DNA from: an uncultured Parabacteroides sp. | Lineage (GTDB): Bacteria; Bacteroidota; Bacteroidia; Bacteroidales; Tannerellaceae | Direction: 5' to 3' | Length of the DNA: 38,993 nt | Assembly (NCBI GenBank): GCA_900770835.1 | Contig: CAAGLQ010000074.1 | Location: 1 to 38,993, forward strand | Shown: piece by piece, positions 26,363 through 35,464 of the stretch | Numbering within the stretch: position 1 is the first letter of the stretch | How the letters are laid out: the number at the start of each line of letters is the position of its first letter | Program-made: the position numbers and the translations under genes | Notes under the pieces: model-generated | The model's input: the letters and a program-made list of their open reading frames with translations, nothing else | The model's database searches: none | Told to the model about the DNA's origin: nothing

Positions 26363-27727
26363 TTAACGAATCGTTGTACGCTCGCCGATCCAACCACCGA
26401 CAGCGAAAGGCTTACCCTTCTCCAAATCCGGGTGCATAAAGATTTCCTCTGTAGAGGGAAGGTGAGCACGATAAGAAGAGATCAATGAGTTAGCCTCCTC
26501 TGCAACATTCGGATCTACCTGCTTACCTTTCTCGAACTTATCAATAGCTGCATAATAGACCGCTCTTGCCAACACGCCATCGCCCGGATAAACAGACTTA
26601 GCCGTAGAAGCATACATCTTACCGATCAACAGATAAGCAGCACCATAGTTCGGATTGATCTCAATCGCCTTCTGGCAATATTGTCTTGCTTTAGAATAAC
26701 CATTCTGCTCAAAAGAAAGCAATGCCATTGAATAGAAGTCATCAGCCTTTGTTGAAGGATCTGTCTCTAAGTTAGCAGCCTCCTCAAAATATTTCAATGC
26801 GGTGTCGAAATCCTTCTGCTTTACAGCTTGCTTTGCCATACCAACAGCAGCCTCAGCACTCGGCTCCAACTTATACGCATAGCTGGAAGCAGCGAAATAA
26901 GCATCGATTTCTTGGCAACGCATTCTTCTCAGCAAGGAAACAGTCTCCTTCAAATACTCCAAGTTATCCTTGTTCTCCTCGATCTTGGAAGCATAAAGGT
27001 TCTGCAAGGTCTCGCAATCAGCGGCACCACTGTTAGCAAACTGGCCATCTACACCAGCCTTGTAAGCTGTTACGTTGTCTGCCTCTTTTTGATTGTTAGC
27101 AGCTTGAGCAGCCTTAATCTGTGCATCCAAACCGTTAGAAGCTACCAAATAGTCCTGGATATATTGCTCCTTGAAGTTCGGATCAGCTACCATCTTCTTC
27201 ATAGAAGAGAAAGCGAACAAAGAAAGGCCTAACGCCTCGCACTTCTCACCCTTCTCATCTACGATCTCCTTCAGCCAGCCATAAGCCAAATTATAGTCAG
27301 CGTTTTCACCAGTCTGAGCGAAATAGTCCTGCACCTTACGAGCCACGATCCAATCCTTGCCATAGCGCTTATCATTGCCGAAATACTTCACACGCTTGTC
27401 ATAAACAGTCATCAACTCATCAATAAGCGCTTTCTTCTGAGCGGCATCCTTCTCTTGAGAGATCTTCCAGCCCATGATCTTCACACCATACTGATAGACA
27501 TCTTTCGTAGAGGCCGGACACTCATCATAGACGATCTTCCAGAAGTCATAAGCATCTTTGAAATTTCCCGCCTTTGCGTAAGGAACGAACAAGCTGATAT
27601 TGGTAATACAACGTACGCTGTCCTCTCCGGAACCGAAACGTGTACCATTATCTACTCCTTTCTGTGCATAAGCGCCGAATGTACCCATCGTACATCCCAG
27701 TGCAAGTAATAAAACCTTGATCTTCAT
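26363..27727 (-). CDS. Exported tetratricopeptide-repeat protein
   Basis: This 454-residue protein has a signal peptide (VLLLALGCTMGTFGAYAQ). A Bacteroidetes-specific N-terminal region follows with two Cys (SVRCITNISLF, YDECPAS), and a C-terminal TPR array covers about 290-430. The clearest repeat reads ALKYFEEAANLETDPSTKADDFYSMALLSFEQ, followed by ARQYCQKAIEINPNYGAAYLLIGKMYA. TPRs bind proteins, so this is probably a periplasmic scaffold. The gene sits 67 bp after the barrel gene and 2 bp before lptC, a conserved order in the Bacteroidales as far as I recall. No specific partner can be named. Confidence 0.85.
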   Translation of the reverse strand: MKIKVLLLALGCTMGTFGAYAQKGVDNGTRFGSGEDSVRCITNISLFVPYAKAGNFKDAYDFWKIVYDECPASTKDVYQYGVKIMGWKISQEKDAAQKKALIDELMTVYDKRVKYFGNDKRYGKDWIVARKVQDYFAQTGENADYNLAYGWLKEIVDEKGEKCEALGLSLFAFSSMKKMVADPNFKEQYIQDYLVASNGLDAQIKAAQAANNQKEADNVTAYKAGVDGQFANSGAADCETLQNLYASKIEENKDNLEYLKETVSLLRRMRCQEIDAYFAASSYAYKLEPSAEAAVGMAKQAVKQKDFDTALKYFEEAANLETDPSTKADDFYSMALLSFEQNGYSKARQYCQKAIEINPNYGAAYLLIGKMYASTAKSVYPGDGVLARAVYYAAIDKFEKGKQVDPNVAEEANSLISSYRAHLPSTEEIFMHPDLEKGKPFAVGGWIGERTTIR

Positions 27728-27794
27728 ATCTCTTTTTATTAAAGTTAGCTATATTTTTCTCTTTTGTTGTTGGACTGTCACTTAGGCCTCCGGT

Positions 27795-29072
27795 TTAATT
27801 CACCCTGCGTTTAAAGAACCATAATTCATTAAAAGAATAGTTCACGGTGAACCGGAAATACTGCTCGTCAATCATTGTTTGCATCTCTGGATGAATCTTT
27901 ACATATTCAAAAGAAAGATTCACATGCGAGCGATTATCAATCAACGGCAAGCCAAAACCAATGCTCGCTCCATATTCGTTATATCCATAGCCTTTATAGC
28001 TATTCTCCTCCGCACGACCAACACGCAAATAGGAATTGCTATAATGGAAACCAGCCCGATAATTAATACGACCGAAATAATTACGATTACGATAAGCCGG
28101 GATATACTCACCTCCTAATGCAATGCGAGTACGATTCTTAAAAAGCCCCTTCTCGTTGTCGAAGTAACAATCCGCCCAATTCTCGTACTTAAAGTCTGCC
28201 GCAACCGTCAGCTTATTGTCCTTTACGTAAGAAAGGCCAAAGCCATAGGTATTAGGAAGATCATAGCGATAGTTTTTAATCGTATCATTCACCGTATAGC
28301 TGGAGGAGGTACCACTACCCACCAACTGAATATCATACAATGTCGTGTTCAACTGCTGCCCAGGAGAAAAGGTCAAGCCAACCGTCACCCGCTCCTCCTT
28401 ACTTAACGGATGGGTATATTGCACACCGAAATCCATCAAAAAGTCGCGTACGTCATAACGACGATATTTCTGTACATCATCTGCGTTCGCCGACGCAAAG
28501 ATCAGGTTTCGCTCATGCGAAAAATTACCAAATAAAAAGCCGAAGTTAGCACCCACGGCCAATCGTTTCTTCCAAATATCAAAGGAGATACCTCCATACA
28601 TCTCTGATAAGCTACCACTTCCCGTAAAGGTCTCCGCCCAAGTCAAACCTGCTTCTGATTTCGTGCCACCAAACTCATAGCCTACGTGCGAAAAAGGCAA
28701 CAAGCCTAAACTCACTGCCAAACGTCGTGTAATCGGAAATTGCATGGCAATATACTCCACATTACCATTCATCTGATGTTGTTGCGTATTACCATCATCA
28801 AACCAAGAGACCTGACCCGACACGCCAAAATCAAACAGGAATGTCAACGAATCCATACAGCTATAAGACGCAGGATTCAAGGGGTTTATCTGTTTAGAGG
28901 AGCGTAATCCTATCCCAACGCCACCCATTGCACGACCAGCTCCAAACGAACGATCCGCCAACTCACCAAAGCCAAAGCGCGTATAAGGAGAGTTCGTATT
29001 ATTCTGAGCCCACACGGCCAATTGCGTAAAGATAAGTACACCTATAATTACTACCTTACTTATTCTCAACAT
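27795..29072 (-). CDS. Outer-membrane beta-barrel protein, FadL/OmpP1-like
   Basis: This 425-residue protein has a signal peptide ending VWAQN. The mature start is NNTNSPYTRFGFGELADRSFGAGRAMGGVGIGLR. Opening a mature barrel with glycine-rich AMGG and then NPLNPASY is typical of FadL/OmpP1 and PorV-type proteins. The remainder alternates short aromatic-ended strands (YGFGLSYVKDNKLTVAADFKYENW, RINYRAGFHYSNSYLRVG) and ends in RFTVNYSFNELWFFKRRVN. It may admit hydrophobic compounds or act as a secretion-linked barrel; there is no direct evidence. It overlaps the end of coaX by 17 bp, so the two are coupled. Confidence 0.75.
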   Translation of the reverse strand: MLRISKVVIIGVLIFTQLAVWAQNNTNSPYTRFGFGELADRSFGAGRAMGGVGIGLRSSKQINPLNPASYSCMDSLTFLFDFGVSGQVSWFDDGNTQQHQMNGNVEYIAMQFPITRRLAVSLGLLPFSHVGYEFGGTKSEAGLTWAETFTGSGSLSEMYGGISFDIWKKRLAVGANFGFLFGNFSHERNLIFASANADDVQKYRRYDVRDFLMDFGVQYTHPLSKEERVTVGLTFSPGQQLNTTLYDIQLVGSGTSSSYTVNDTIKNYRYDLPNTYGFGLSYVKDNKLTVAADFKYENWADCYFDNEKGLFKNRTRIALGGEYIPAYRNRNYFGRINYRAGFHYSNSYLRVGRAEENSYKGYGYNEYGASIGFGLPLIDNRSHVNLSFEYVKIHPEMQTMIDEQYFRFTVNYSFNELWFFKRRVN

Positions 29073-29793
29073 TATACTCTAAGATTCTATTTAATCCTAT
29101 CAACACTAAATTAATGTCTGCAAAGATGCGGTTTTTTAGCCGTCTTTCAAAATAAAACGAATGACCGCCCGTTAAAAAAACCAAAAGGTCAGGATATTTC
29201 TGGCGCAACTGCGTGATATACCCATCCATCTCCAGCACGATTCCATTCACGACACCCGCTTGAATAGCACTCACCGTGCTCACGCCTACCCAAGGCACCT
29301 CCTCCGGCTCGCTCACCAATGGCAATTTTTGCGTGAAATGATGCAACGCACGAAAACGGGTTGTCATGCCTGGTGAGATATTCCCGCCCACATAAAGCCC
29401 CGAAGCCTCCAGCAATTCATAAGTAATCGCTGTACCTGCATCAATCACCAATACATCTCGCTTTGGCCGCAAACATTGCGCACCCACCACAGCGGCAATC
29501 CGATCCTTTCCCAAAGTATGAGGTGTCTCATAACCAATCTGTATGGGCAATGCCATCTGCTCATCCAACACGAAAAAAGTAGCTAATTTCGCCTTCAATA
29601 GCGCCAATAACAGTTCATCTCGCTCGATAACCGTCGAGAGAATACCGTTTGCGCAAGGATGCTGCACCAACAGCGCCTCCACTAACGACGGCTCAAACAT
29701 GACGTTTTTATACGCATACGTGCTCACCAGCCGACCCTCTTCAAAGAAGGCGATCTTAGTCAACGTATTCCCTTGTTCAATGATCAGATTCAC
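29056..29793 (-). CDS. coaX: Type III pantothenate kinase
   Basis: CoaX phosphorylates pantothenate, the first step of coenzyme A synthesis. The 245-residue protein has the phosphate-binding GNTLTK near the N-terminus, GKDRIAAVVGA at about 95-105, VIDAGTAITYELLEASG at about 119-135, then YVGGNISPGMTTRFRALHHFTQ-type residues and GVVNGIVLEMDG. The first motif reads EQGNT, whereas type III enzymes commonly have Asp at the Glu position (DxGNT). It is the first gene of the long minus-strand envelope operon. No good promoter match was found in the 200 bp before it. Confidence 0.92.
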   Translation of the reverse strand: MNLIIEQGNTLTKIAFFEEGRLVSTYAYKNVMFEPSLVEALLVQHPCANGILSTVIERDELLLALLKAKLATFFVLDEQMALPIQIGYETPHTLGKDRIAAVVGAQCLRPKRDVLVIDAGTAITYELLEASGLYVGGNISPGMTTRFRALHHFTQKLPLVSEPEEVPWVGVSTVSAIQAGVVNGIVLEMDGYITQLRQKYPDLLVFLTGGHSFYFERRLKNRIFADINLVLIGLNRILEYNVENK

Positions 29794-29997
29794 GTTTATA
29801 TCGCTTGAACGAAATTCTGCGCAAAGAAAAAGAAAAAATAGGAAAAATCATACGTTTTGACCGTCAAGATTCCAAAAAAGCAGCATCTCGCCTTTCCTTG
29901 CAGAGCGAGTATATAGGAAGAACATTCTTTAACACACTTAAAATTCAATGACTAACAACCGCTTATCTGGAAAATAAGATTTACGATCCTCAAATTA

Positions 29998-30028
29998 TTT
30001 GGAGCGTAAGAAAAAACCGCTACCTTTG
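29998..30028 (+). promoter_or_regulatory. Promoter of the SRP RNA-tRNA unit
   Basis: TTTG at 29998-30001 and TACCTTTG at 30021-30028 are separated by 19 bp, an exact Bacteroidetes -33/-7 promoter. Transcription would start at about 30033-30036, right at the first SRP RNA stem. Confidence 0.8.
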
Positions 30029-30032
30029 CACT

Positions 30033-30130
30033 CGGGTAAGTCCTACACGGCATGCTCCCTCGGAATCCCCCAGGGCTTGACCGCAGCAAGGGTACTTGGT
30101 TGTAGCGGCGCGATGTAGATCGCTTACCCG
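30033..30130 (+). ncRNA. ffs: Signal recognition particle RNA, small bacterial type
   Basis: The RNA is about 98 nt. CGGGTAAG at the 5' end pairs with CTTACCCG at the 3' end, and CTACA with TGTAG just inside. The tip carries the two sides of the conserved symmetric loop that binds Ffh: CAGG on the left and AGCA on the right (CCCCCAGGGC ... CGCAGCAAGGG). There is no Alu domain, as expected for the short Gram-negative form. It pairs with Ffh to bring signal-peptide proteins to the membrane. The tRNA gene starts 3 nt after its last stem base, and one promoter probably serves both. Confidence 0.85.
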
Positions 30131-30133
30131 TCT

Positions 30134-30207
30134 GCCTCTTTAGCTCAGTTGGCCAGAGCACGTGATTTGTAATCTCGGGGTCGTTGGTTCGAATCCGACA
30201 AGAGGCT
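30134..30207 (+). tRNA. tRNA-Thr (anticodon TGT)
   Basis: This 74-nt cloverleaf has acceptor GCCTCTT/AAGAGGC, D stem GCTC/GAGC, anticodon loop TTTGTAA with TGT at 30168-30170 (reads ACA), T stem GTTGG/CCGAC and TTCGAAT loop, and discriminator T. The 3' CCA is not encoded. The anticodon stem CGTGA/TCTCG has a T-T mismatch in the middle pair. Confidence 0.93.
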
Positions 30208-30219
30208 CAAGAGAAAGTG

Positions 30220-30252
30220 GAGGATATGTCACTCAGACATACCCTCTTTTTT
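30220..30252 (+). terminator. Terminator after tRNA-Thr
   Basis: GAGGATATGTC pairs with GACATACCCTC (one A-C mismatch) around ACTCA and is followed by six T. It closes the SRP RNA-tRNA unit and touches the stop codon of the convergent gene at 30251. Confidence 0.8.
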
Positions 30253-32062
30253 ATACCAAATAGCCAAACTCCCGCAAACGTCGTTTTACATCCTCCAAAT
30301 GGGTGGCTGACACTAACACAATGTATCCTTCTGCTTTCAACACATATTTACGCAGGAGTGGATCGGTAGCAAACAACCTCAACAACGACTTATCAGTAGT
30401 CGGCAGACGGAAAGGTTTGTATTCACGAGCCGTAACCGGCTTCCACGCACAAGATTGCGACAGCAAACGGTTGAAAAATTCTTCCCATACTGGCGAAGGA
30501 TGCCGGCACACATAGCGATGGAAAAAATCCACTCGCTCCTTCACATCCTCCGGCTTCTGGCAAGATCTCAAGAAACTGGCGGCCGTCACCCGATAGCGAT
30601 GCCCTCCGATAGGCTCCGCAAAATCCTCCAATACCATTTCATAAGCATTATTCGACTCCAAAAAACGGATCAACAAACGATTGGCAGCCACCTCAAATTC
30701 CGTGATAGGTGGCTCCGGCATTTCATAGGAAGCGGTCTGTCCCAACACGAAGCGCCCCAACGAAGTAATGCGGAAATAACGAAGCGTATCATAATAAGAG
30801 GGCGAATCAGGGTCAAATGGCTCATAGGCCACCTCAACCATACCCCATGCCGCTAATAAAAAGAGGAAACCCTTCACATAAGGAATACCCAGTTGTGTAT
30901 AATAATTGACGGGTGTGATGGATTGTGACGGCAATTTAGCAGATGGCAAAGACACCGCACACATCGCATAATCATCGAAAAGCATCGTATAACCTTTTCC
31001 CGACTCAGTCAAATGTAGCAGATCTAGTAACTCCTCCACCTGTACCCAATCTCCATCCACACAAATCTGCCCGATGGCCAACCAAATATTCCGAGCCTGT
31101 TTGTCCAAACAGGTAGAACAGAGCAGGCTCTGCCGAATACCGGACACATGAGACAACAAGGTATAAGCCAAATGTGCCGGAGAGGAAACAAACACCTCCA
31201 TTGGCAACTTGACTATCTCTTCGAACGATCGTTCAAGATCAGACATCCAACGGCAATAGGAAAAAGATTCGACCAGCAGGAACGTCCGAAAATCCTTCAC
31301 GTTTTTTCCCTTCTCATCCGGAAAAAACTCTTTTGCCCTCAACTGCTTACCAATCTGTCGGACAGCCGTCCATTTTATCTTCTCAAACATATCATCAGTC
31401 AACTGCCCCTGTTTAAAATAGACTTCCAAGGCTTTGAGCAGACGGGGCATCTCCAATTCACCATTAAAGAGACGCAAGGAGCCACCAGTAGGCAGCATGC
31501 TGAAATACAGTCGCCTCCTCCCTCCCGGAATAAAATAAGGAACCACATAGAAGCGCAATTCTGCAGGCAGATAAAGATACTGCGTGCCATTCATATCATG
31601 TCGTAACCGAAAGAAACTCAACGAATCAAGCAACTCAATCTCTGAAGAAAAATAACTTCGCTCCGTGATCCAACCCAAACCGGTCTCTTTCAATAATAAA
31701 TCACGCCCTACCAAATAATGCTCGATCAACAACCGCCACACCTGTTGCAATGGTTTCGAAAAAGAGGAAAAAAGAAGGGTAAAATTCGCCTGCTCACTCA
31801 AAAAATAGGCGATCGCAAAAACCAGCTCATCCTTGCCACACACCTCCTTGCTCGTCAAGATCTGCCGCAAACGCTGTTCATCCGCTGGCAGCTCTTTCTC
31901 CGTCCACTTGCAATAAGGCAAAGCCGCCTTTACCATCGAGTACATAGATCGCAATGACTCCGAATGATAGGTATTAAAAAAAGCTATACAACCTCTCAAA
32001 GATTCCGGGTTAGGCTCCTGAAGCCTCTGCAAAGTGTGCGGCATGAGTGAACTTCCTTCCAT
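30251..32062 (-). CDS. Protein with XPB/Ssl2 N-terminal-like C-terminus, partner of SNF2 helicase
   Basis: This 603-residue cytoplasmic protein has no signal peptide or membrane segment. Most of it I do not recognise. The last 130 residues follow the pattern of the helicase-associated XPB/Ssl2 N-terminal domain (Pfam Helicase_C_3): a winged-helix part YRVTAASFLRSCQKPEDVKERVDFFHRYVCRHPSP, then LLRKYVLKAEGYIVLVSATHLEDVKRRLREFGYLV at the very end. That is a resemblance judged by eye. It starts 2 bp after the stop of the SNF2 helicase, so the two were made as a pair and probably acted together on DNA or chromatin-like substrates. This frame appears intact although its partner is broken. Why it is retained is unknown. 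Confidence 0.6.
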   Translation of the reverse strand: MEGSSLMPHTLQRLQEPNPESLRGCIAFFNTYHSESLRSMYSMVKAALPYCKWTEKELPADEQRLRQILTSKEVCGKDELVFAIAYFLSEQANFTLLFSSFSKPLQQVWRLLIEHYLVGRDLLLKETGLGWITERSYFSSEIELLDSLSFFRLRHDMNGTQYLYLPAELRFYVVPYFIPGGRRRLYFSMLPTGGSLRLFNGELEMPRLLKALEVYFKQGQLTDDMFEKIKWTAVRQIGKQLRAKEFFPDEKGKNVKDFRTFLLVESFSYCRWMSDLERSFEEIVKLPMEVFVSSPAHLAYTLLSHVSGIRQSLLCSTCLDKQARNIWLAIGQICVDGDWVQVEELLDLLHLTESGKGYTMLFDDYAMCAVSLPSAKLPSQSITPVNYYTQLGIPYVKGFLFLLAAWGMVEVAYEPFDPDSPSYYDTLRYFRITSLGRFVLGQTASYEMPEPPITEFEVAANRLLIRFLESNNAYEMVLEDFAEPIGGHRYRVTAASFLRSCQKPEDVKERVDFFHRYVCRHPSPVWEEFFNRLLSQSCAWKPVTAREYKPFRLPTTDKSLLRLFATDPLLRKYVLKAEGYIVLVSATHLEDVKRRLREFGYLV

Positions 32063-32064
32063 GA

Positions 32065-34853
32065 TTAACTCAATATATAATGAATATCCTCCTTACTCAA
32101 ATACTTAAACGAATGACTGTCGCTACTGATCAATCCAATAAACAACTCCTTTTTTTGCTGTTGCAGCCAGCAGATCTTCTCCTCGATCGTCCCTTGCACC
32201 AAAATAGAATAACAAAGCACCTTCGAATGCTGCCCCATACAGTGTAAGCGGCTCACGGCCTGCTCCTCTGCCGCCTTGTTCCACCAAGGCTCAAAAATAA
32301 ACACCGTGTCGGCAACGGTCAGATTCAACCCCACGCCTCCGGTCTTCAAGGTCATCAGCAACACACTACATTGCGGATCGTGCTGAAACCGTTCCACCAC
32401 ACTTTTCCGATCATTCGTCGAACCGGTCATCAGAGCGAAATCAATACTTAACTGATCCAACCGATCACTGAATAACTCAACCCCCAACAGGTAATTGAAG
32501 AAAATCACCACCTTATGCCCATTAGCTACCGCCTCTGCCACCAAATCAATCACCACTTCCAACTTAGGAGAGGTTGTATGCCCACTGCTCATGCACTCAG
32601 GGATAGAGGCAATACGACGTAAGTCGTTCAAAGCCTGAAGCATCACCGCTTGTGAGTTCTCAAAACCTTCCGAATCCATCTTTCGCTTAACCTGCTGGTA
32701 ATAATAAATCCTTCGCTGCTCATAGAGGTGAGCCTGTTCTTCGCTCATCTCCACATACAGCTGCGTATCCATGATGTCAGGCAACTCTCGCAGTACATCC
32801 TTTTTGAGGCGGCGCAACAAGAAGGGGTAAATCTTACGACGCAGGCTCTCCATCGCCTCCTTGTCGTTTTGCCGATGAATCGGATTGGTGTAACGCATAT
32901 TAAATTCATCCAGCGAACCAAACATCCCCGGATTGAGAAAACGAAACAGGGAATAAAGCTCCTTCAGGTTATTCTCGAAAGGAGTACCGCTCAATGCCAA
33001 CCGATGGGGCGCATTCAATTGTCAAATCGCTTGAGTCATCTGCACCCCAGTCCCTTTGATATGCTGGCTCTCATCCAAAATCACATAATGAAACTGTTGC
33101 TGCTGAAGCACCTCTATGTCATTGCGCACCACCGTATAGGTGGTCAGGATAATCTGATGCTCCAAAGCCTTCTCCCAGCTTCTCGAACCTCCATGATAAC
33201 AATACACCGATAGATGGGGCGCAAAACGAGCCAACTCCATTCGCCAATTATACAACAAACTGAAGGGCATCACGAGCAACGACGGCTCCTTTACCTCCGG
33301 ATAAAGCGAGGCCAAGACCGTAATGGTCTGAAGCGTTTTGCCCAATCCCATTTCATCCGCCAAGCATCCTCCTAATTCGTTATCATGCAGGTAACGAATC
33401 CATTTCACGCCCTCCACTTGATACGGACGAAGTACAGCTTGCACCCTTGTATTATCCAATGGTTTATTATTCAATTCATTAAATCCATCAAACACGTTGA
33501 GCAAACGCGCATACATCTCGCCATCCACTTGCTGTGGATGCAATGCGGCCAGCTCTGGCAAGTCAAAGAAGGAGACACGCACCTGCTCCCCCTCCCGCTG
33601 CTGAAACACCCGTCCCAGCCGCTCAATATACTCTTCGTCCAACACAGCACGAGAACCATCCGAAAGCGCAATATAGCGATGCTTACAATATTGCTTGAGC
33701 AAATCGCCTAACGTAAACAGATCGCCATCAAGATCAAGCGTCAGTACACCCTCCAAAAAATTAATCCCAGAACGAAGCGAGAGAGACAACTTCGGCTCTA
33801 CCGGTTTCACCCGATAATTGCGCAGCTGCTCCACCCCTACGAAACGATAGCTAAGTAGCAACGAGGGCAGCTCCTCCTGCAAGAAGGGTGCCGCTGTCTC
33901 CTCTGGTACAATGAAGAAGTTTCCATCTCGATAAAGTTCCTTCTGAGCCAACCGATCTGGCGCATACTGCATCAAGCAAGTCCACATCGTTTGTGCCAAC
34001 TCATCCACTGAGGCTTGAGAGATATGTTTCAGCACGATCTGCCGATCCGGTTGCTGAGAAGCGATCCAATTCACGTCAAAATCGGTCATGAAATCCACGT
34101 CATAGCCGGGGACCGAACAGGCTAACCGCAGATGAAGAGCGCCATCCCGATCCACTTTCTCAAAGACCAACGTTGGCATCAGCTCGACCGTCTCATCCGA
34201 GAAGTTCACCGTGTAGTCGGCATACTCCACCTTCACATGATCGATAGCGGAACAGAAAACGGAGAGATACTCCTCCACCAAGGTCTCCTCAAAAGGGGCC
34301 AAAAAGGCATCCAGTTGCAGATAACGGTCCCCTAAGGGAAGAATTCGAAAGAGCTGATCCCCCTGCAAGGCAAAACTATCTGTCAATAAGAGCACAGGGG
34401 CATCCGATTGGTTTCCCTCTCCTTCGATATACAGTCGCGGCACAATCCATCCCCTCTCCTTGCGCAACTCCAGACAGAGCGATACCGTTTGCTCTGCCAA
34501 CCGGACCGGACTCATCGCCTCATTCGCCAAGTTAGGACATCGTGCTAATTGCCACATCAAATAAGGACTATCCGCCAGATAAACCCGCTCACCAGCCGAG
34601 CCCCGATCCCAGTTCACTCGCAACAGACACGCATCCCTCAAACGCCCAAACAGACGCAAGGTCTGAGACACTTCTCCCGTGTAACTTCTGTAATCTGGAA
34701 AGACAGGAGATCGCTTCCGATCAACCGTCTCCACATAACGACCAGTCTTATCCGTAGCGATGCGGAAAAAAATTCAGAAGGTGCAGTTTCTCGCAAAGGA
34801 ATCCCCAATGAGCGATTTTGCTTCAGCAAAGAAAGAAAATTATTCATGGCCAT
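32065..34853 (-). pseudogene. SNF2-family helicase, interrupted by a frameshift and a nonsense codon
   Basis: Joined, the pieces make a SNF2/RapA-type ATPase of about 929 residues: an N-terminal accessory region of about 440, motif I LADEMGLGKTLQT, motif II LDESQHIKG, motif III ALSGTPFENN, and a C-terminal RecA domain with VVIFFNYLLG, LLMTLKTGGVGLNLT and AVSRLHCMGQ. Lesion 1: a TGA at 33022-33024 interrupts TQAI-stop-QLNAPHRLALSGTP. Family pattern suggests Arg there, so CGA to TGA would explain it. Lesion 2: near the start a run of seven T on the coding strand (34766-34772) should be eight. The extra base would join MNNFLSLLKQN...PSEF to FRIATDKTGRYVETVDRK. As it stands, the gene reads as two frames, 33022-34734 and 32065-33018. 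The 3' partner gene is adjacent. Confidence 0.85.
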
Positions 34854-34871
34854 CTATTCTTCTCGTATTCG

Positions 34872-34879
34872 CAAATGTA
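34872..34879 (-). promoter_or_regulatory. -7 box upstream of the helicase gene
   Basis: Minus-strand TACATTTG matches TAnnTTTG 19 bp before the ATG at 34853, which also supports placing the true helicase start there and not at 34734. No clear -33. Confidence 0.45.
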
Positions 34880-35007
34880 CAACAATTTTCCTACATCCAT
34901 AGGAGAACACAAGATCATGCACTGATGAACTTATTCTTTATGCACAATTGTAGATTTACCCCAATAGATCAGTTTTTAAAGAAAGCCTACATTGAAATAA
35001 TCTAGAT

Positions 35008-35015
35008 TACCTTTG
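35008..35015 (+). promoter_or_regulatory. -7 box upstream of the NUDIX pseudogene
   Basis: TACCTTTG matches TAnnTTTG, 32 bp before the ATG at 35048. The promoter motif has survived although the gene is broken. Confidence 0.5.
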
Positions 35016-35047
35016 TGGGGATAATAGTGGTTTAATTTGATCTTGAA

Positions 35048-35257
35048 ATGAGTTATACTTACAATTATCCGAGACCGGCGGTGACTGCCGATTGTGTGGT
35101 GATGCCCCAAGAGTCTGCACCACAGGTACTGCTGATTCAACGAAGGCATGATCCCTTCAAAAGCGCATGGGCGTTTCCGGGTGGATTTATGGAGATAGAC
35201 GAGGCTGCCGAGTAGTGCGCCCTACGTGAGATTCAAGAGGGAATAGGGCTCGAACTG
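35048..35257 (+). pseudogene. NUDIX hydrolase remnant
   Basis: From ATG 35048 the frame reads MSYTYNYPRPAVTADCVVM, VLLIQRRHDPFKSAWAFPGGFME and EIDEAAE, then an in-frame TAG at 35213-35215, then CALREIQEGIGLEL. This is the N-terminal half of an ADP-ribose/MutT-type NUDIX protein. The Nudix box GX5EX7REUXEEXGU is cut by the stop, and its second Glu (REUxEE) is Gly. After GLEL the reading no longer resembles the family, so the C-terminal half is gone. Upstream -7 box present. Not functional as a NUDIX enzyme. Confidence 0.8.
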
Positions 35258-35464
35258 ATTAAAAAGCAAAAGAAGATTACGCTCCGAAATATAAAACGAC
35301 AATCAACCGAATTTGAAATAAATAAGTATATAACAAAAAGACTATTTACAAGACAAGACATCAAGAGTTTATCCAATGGGTGGCTGAGCGGATTGATAAA
35401 CCACAAACCTTTACATATTACGATAAAGACAAGAAACGGGATTAGGAATGCTCTTCTATTTAAC
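35258..35464 (+). other. Gene-poor stretch with an orphan reading-frame tail
   Basis: No intact gene. A stop-bounded frame ending at TAG 35443-35445 encodes HQEFIQWVAERIDKPQTF followed by TYYDKDKKRD. It looks protein-like but I cannot assign it. It is in a different frame from the NUDIX remnant, so the two may be pieces of separate genes joined by deletion. Confidence 0.4.

Noticed and set aside
26361..26393. Longer LptC start giving MDRRAYNDSLI
   Set aside because: It would lie inside the TPR gene, and the ATG at 26360 gives a proper lipoprotein signal right after the previous stop.
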